Source: DASUFP01 sp036274495 (GTDB taxonomy: Bacteria > Bacteroidota > Bacteroidia > AKYH767-A > OLB10). Taken from it: a stretch of 64,000 nucleotides of DNA. The notes under the pieces were generated by a model. The model ran no database searches, had not been told where the DNA came from, and saw only the letters and a list, made by a program, of their open reading frames with translations. The position numbers and the translations under genes are program-made. Shown here one piece after another: positions 63,331 to 64,000 of this stretch (its first letter is position 1; each line of letters opens with the position of its first letter). The stretch lies in contig DASUFP010000076.1 in the NCBI GenBank assembly GCA_036274495.1, positions 105,921-169,920 of the forward strand, read 5' to 3'.

Positions 63331-64000
63331 ATGTACTTCAAAAACATCCTTGAAACCATTGGCAACACCCCTCTGGTTCGACTAAATCATGTTGCTTCCG
63401 GAGTGGAAGCTACCGTTCTTGCTAAAGTTGAGACGTTTAACCCCGGAAACTCCATCAAAGACCGGATGGCGCTCAAAATGGTGGAAGATGCTGAAAAGGC
63501 AGGTAAACTGAAACCCGGAGGTACCATCATTGAAGGAACTTCGGGAAATACCGGGATGGGACTGGCCATTGCCGCCATCGTAAAAGGGTATAAATGCATA
63601 TTTACCACCACCGACAAGCAGAGCAAAGAGAAGGTAGATGCCCTGAGAGCTTTCGGTGCCGAGGTTATCGTGTGTCCTACGAATGTAGAGCCCGAAGACC
63701 CCCGTTCCTACTACAGCGTTGCCGCCCGCCTGAATCGTGAAATTCCCAATTCCTTTTATCCGAATCAGTACGATAACCCCTCAAACGCACAGGCACATTA
63801 CGAATCTACCGGTCCTGAAATATGGGAACAGACGGAGGGTAAAATTGACCATTTGGTGGTAGGTGTCGGAACCGGCGGCACCATTTGCGGTATCTCCCGT
63901 TACCTGAAAGAAAAAAATCCCGCTGTCAAAGTCTGGGGAATCGATACTTATGGATCCGTTTTCAAGAAGTACAAGGAAACCGGCCAGTTCGACAAAAATG
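63331..64000 (+). CDS. PLP-dependent cystathionine beta-synthase / cysteine synthase (3' end outside window)
   Basis: The first 223 residues are present and the frame is still open at the window end. Signatures: the PLP lysine in NPGNSIKDRMA (Lys43), the phosphate/substrate loop EGTSGNTGMGLA near residue 69, and the PLP-phosphate glycine loop GVGTGGT near residue 180. It begins MYFKNILETIGNTPLVRLN, the usual start of Bacteroidota cystathionine beta-synthase, which normally carries CBS domains after the catalytic part. It would condense serine (or O-acetylserine) with a thiol in sulfur amino acid metabolism; the missing C-terminus would decide between the two names. Confidence 0.93.
   Translation, partial: MYFKNILETIGNTPLVRLNHVASGVEATVLAKVETFNPGNSIKDRMALKMVEDAEKAGKLKPGGTIIEGTSGNTGMGLAIAAIVKGYKCIFTTTDKQSKEKVDALRAFGAEVIVCPTNVEPEDPRSYYSVAARLNREIPNSFYPNQYDNPSNAQAHYESTGPEIWEQTEGKIDHLVVGVGTGGTICGISRYLKEKNPAVKVWGIDTYGSVFKKYKETGQFDKN

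Overview
The window is a typical Bacteroidota chromosome segment, probably from a free-living or wastewater/sediment Chitinophagia/Sphingobacteriia-like lineage; the exact taxon cannot be read from the sequence. The evidence is several secreted proteins with type IX secretion (T9SS) C-terminal domains of both sorting types, the T9SS regulator PorX (receiver + PglZ), the Bacteroidota-type LpxC-FabZ fusion, a Sec-type (clade II) nosZ, and promoters matching the Bacteroidota -7 element TAnnTTTG. I see no tRNA, rRNA, CRISPR array, transposase or prophage gene.

Layout. 1-7347: 3' part of a giant SprB-repeat surface protein (type B T9SS sorting domain). 7564-14448: apparent nitrous-oxide-reduction operon (FAS1 lipoprotein, cytochrome c lipoprotein, nosZ, a membrane-protein/NosL fusion, nosD, nosF, nosY). 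14573-20460: GT39-like membrane glycosyltransferase and housekeeping genes (purK, hpt, adk, obg, PAP2 phosphatase, fluoride channel). 20526-26097: two tandem paralogous type A T9SS proteins with different central domains. 26310-28815: methyltransferase, ALG10-like membrane protein and a PEBP protein. 28926-33626: type B T9SS protein, a YwqK/TonB hybrid and a PafA-type phosphatase. 33634-40579: aroB-aroA, proline dehydrogenase, and a porX-tsaE-ald operon. 40639-45857: HD phosphohydrolase, then lpxD - lpxC/fabZ - lpxA and an ABC ATPase. 46012-60679: a second secretome island with a sorting-domain-only protein, two ~1,830-residue paralogous LamG / putative glycoside-hydrolase / Ig-repeat proteins, and a 350-residue FN3 protein resembling the C-terminus of one of them. 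60763-64000: NamZ-like muramidase, LolC/E-type permease and the 5' part of a cystathionine beta-synthase/cysteine synthase.

How it fits together. At least seven exported proteins with T9SS sorting domains share the window with porX. The nos genes form one largely overlapping transcription unit, with a perfect hairpin after nosZ that could set nosZ above its maturation genes. The most original observations are: a strict ~312-residue super-repeat in the giant SprB protein; two paralogs with a shared, unassigned catalytic-looking region (ENGE and TGAEFF glutamates 163 residues apart in both) and a three-fold 218-residue super-repeat in one; three GGGTGAA boxes at exactly 21-bp spacing upstream of that paralog; an ALG10/DIE2-like bacterial protein; the NosL fusion; and a predicted leaderless phosphatase mRNA.
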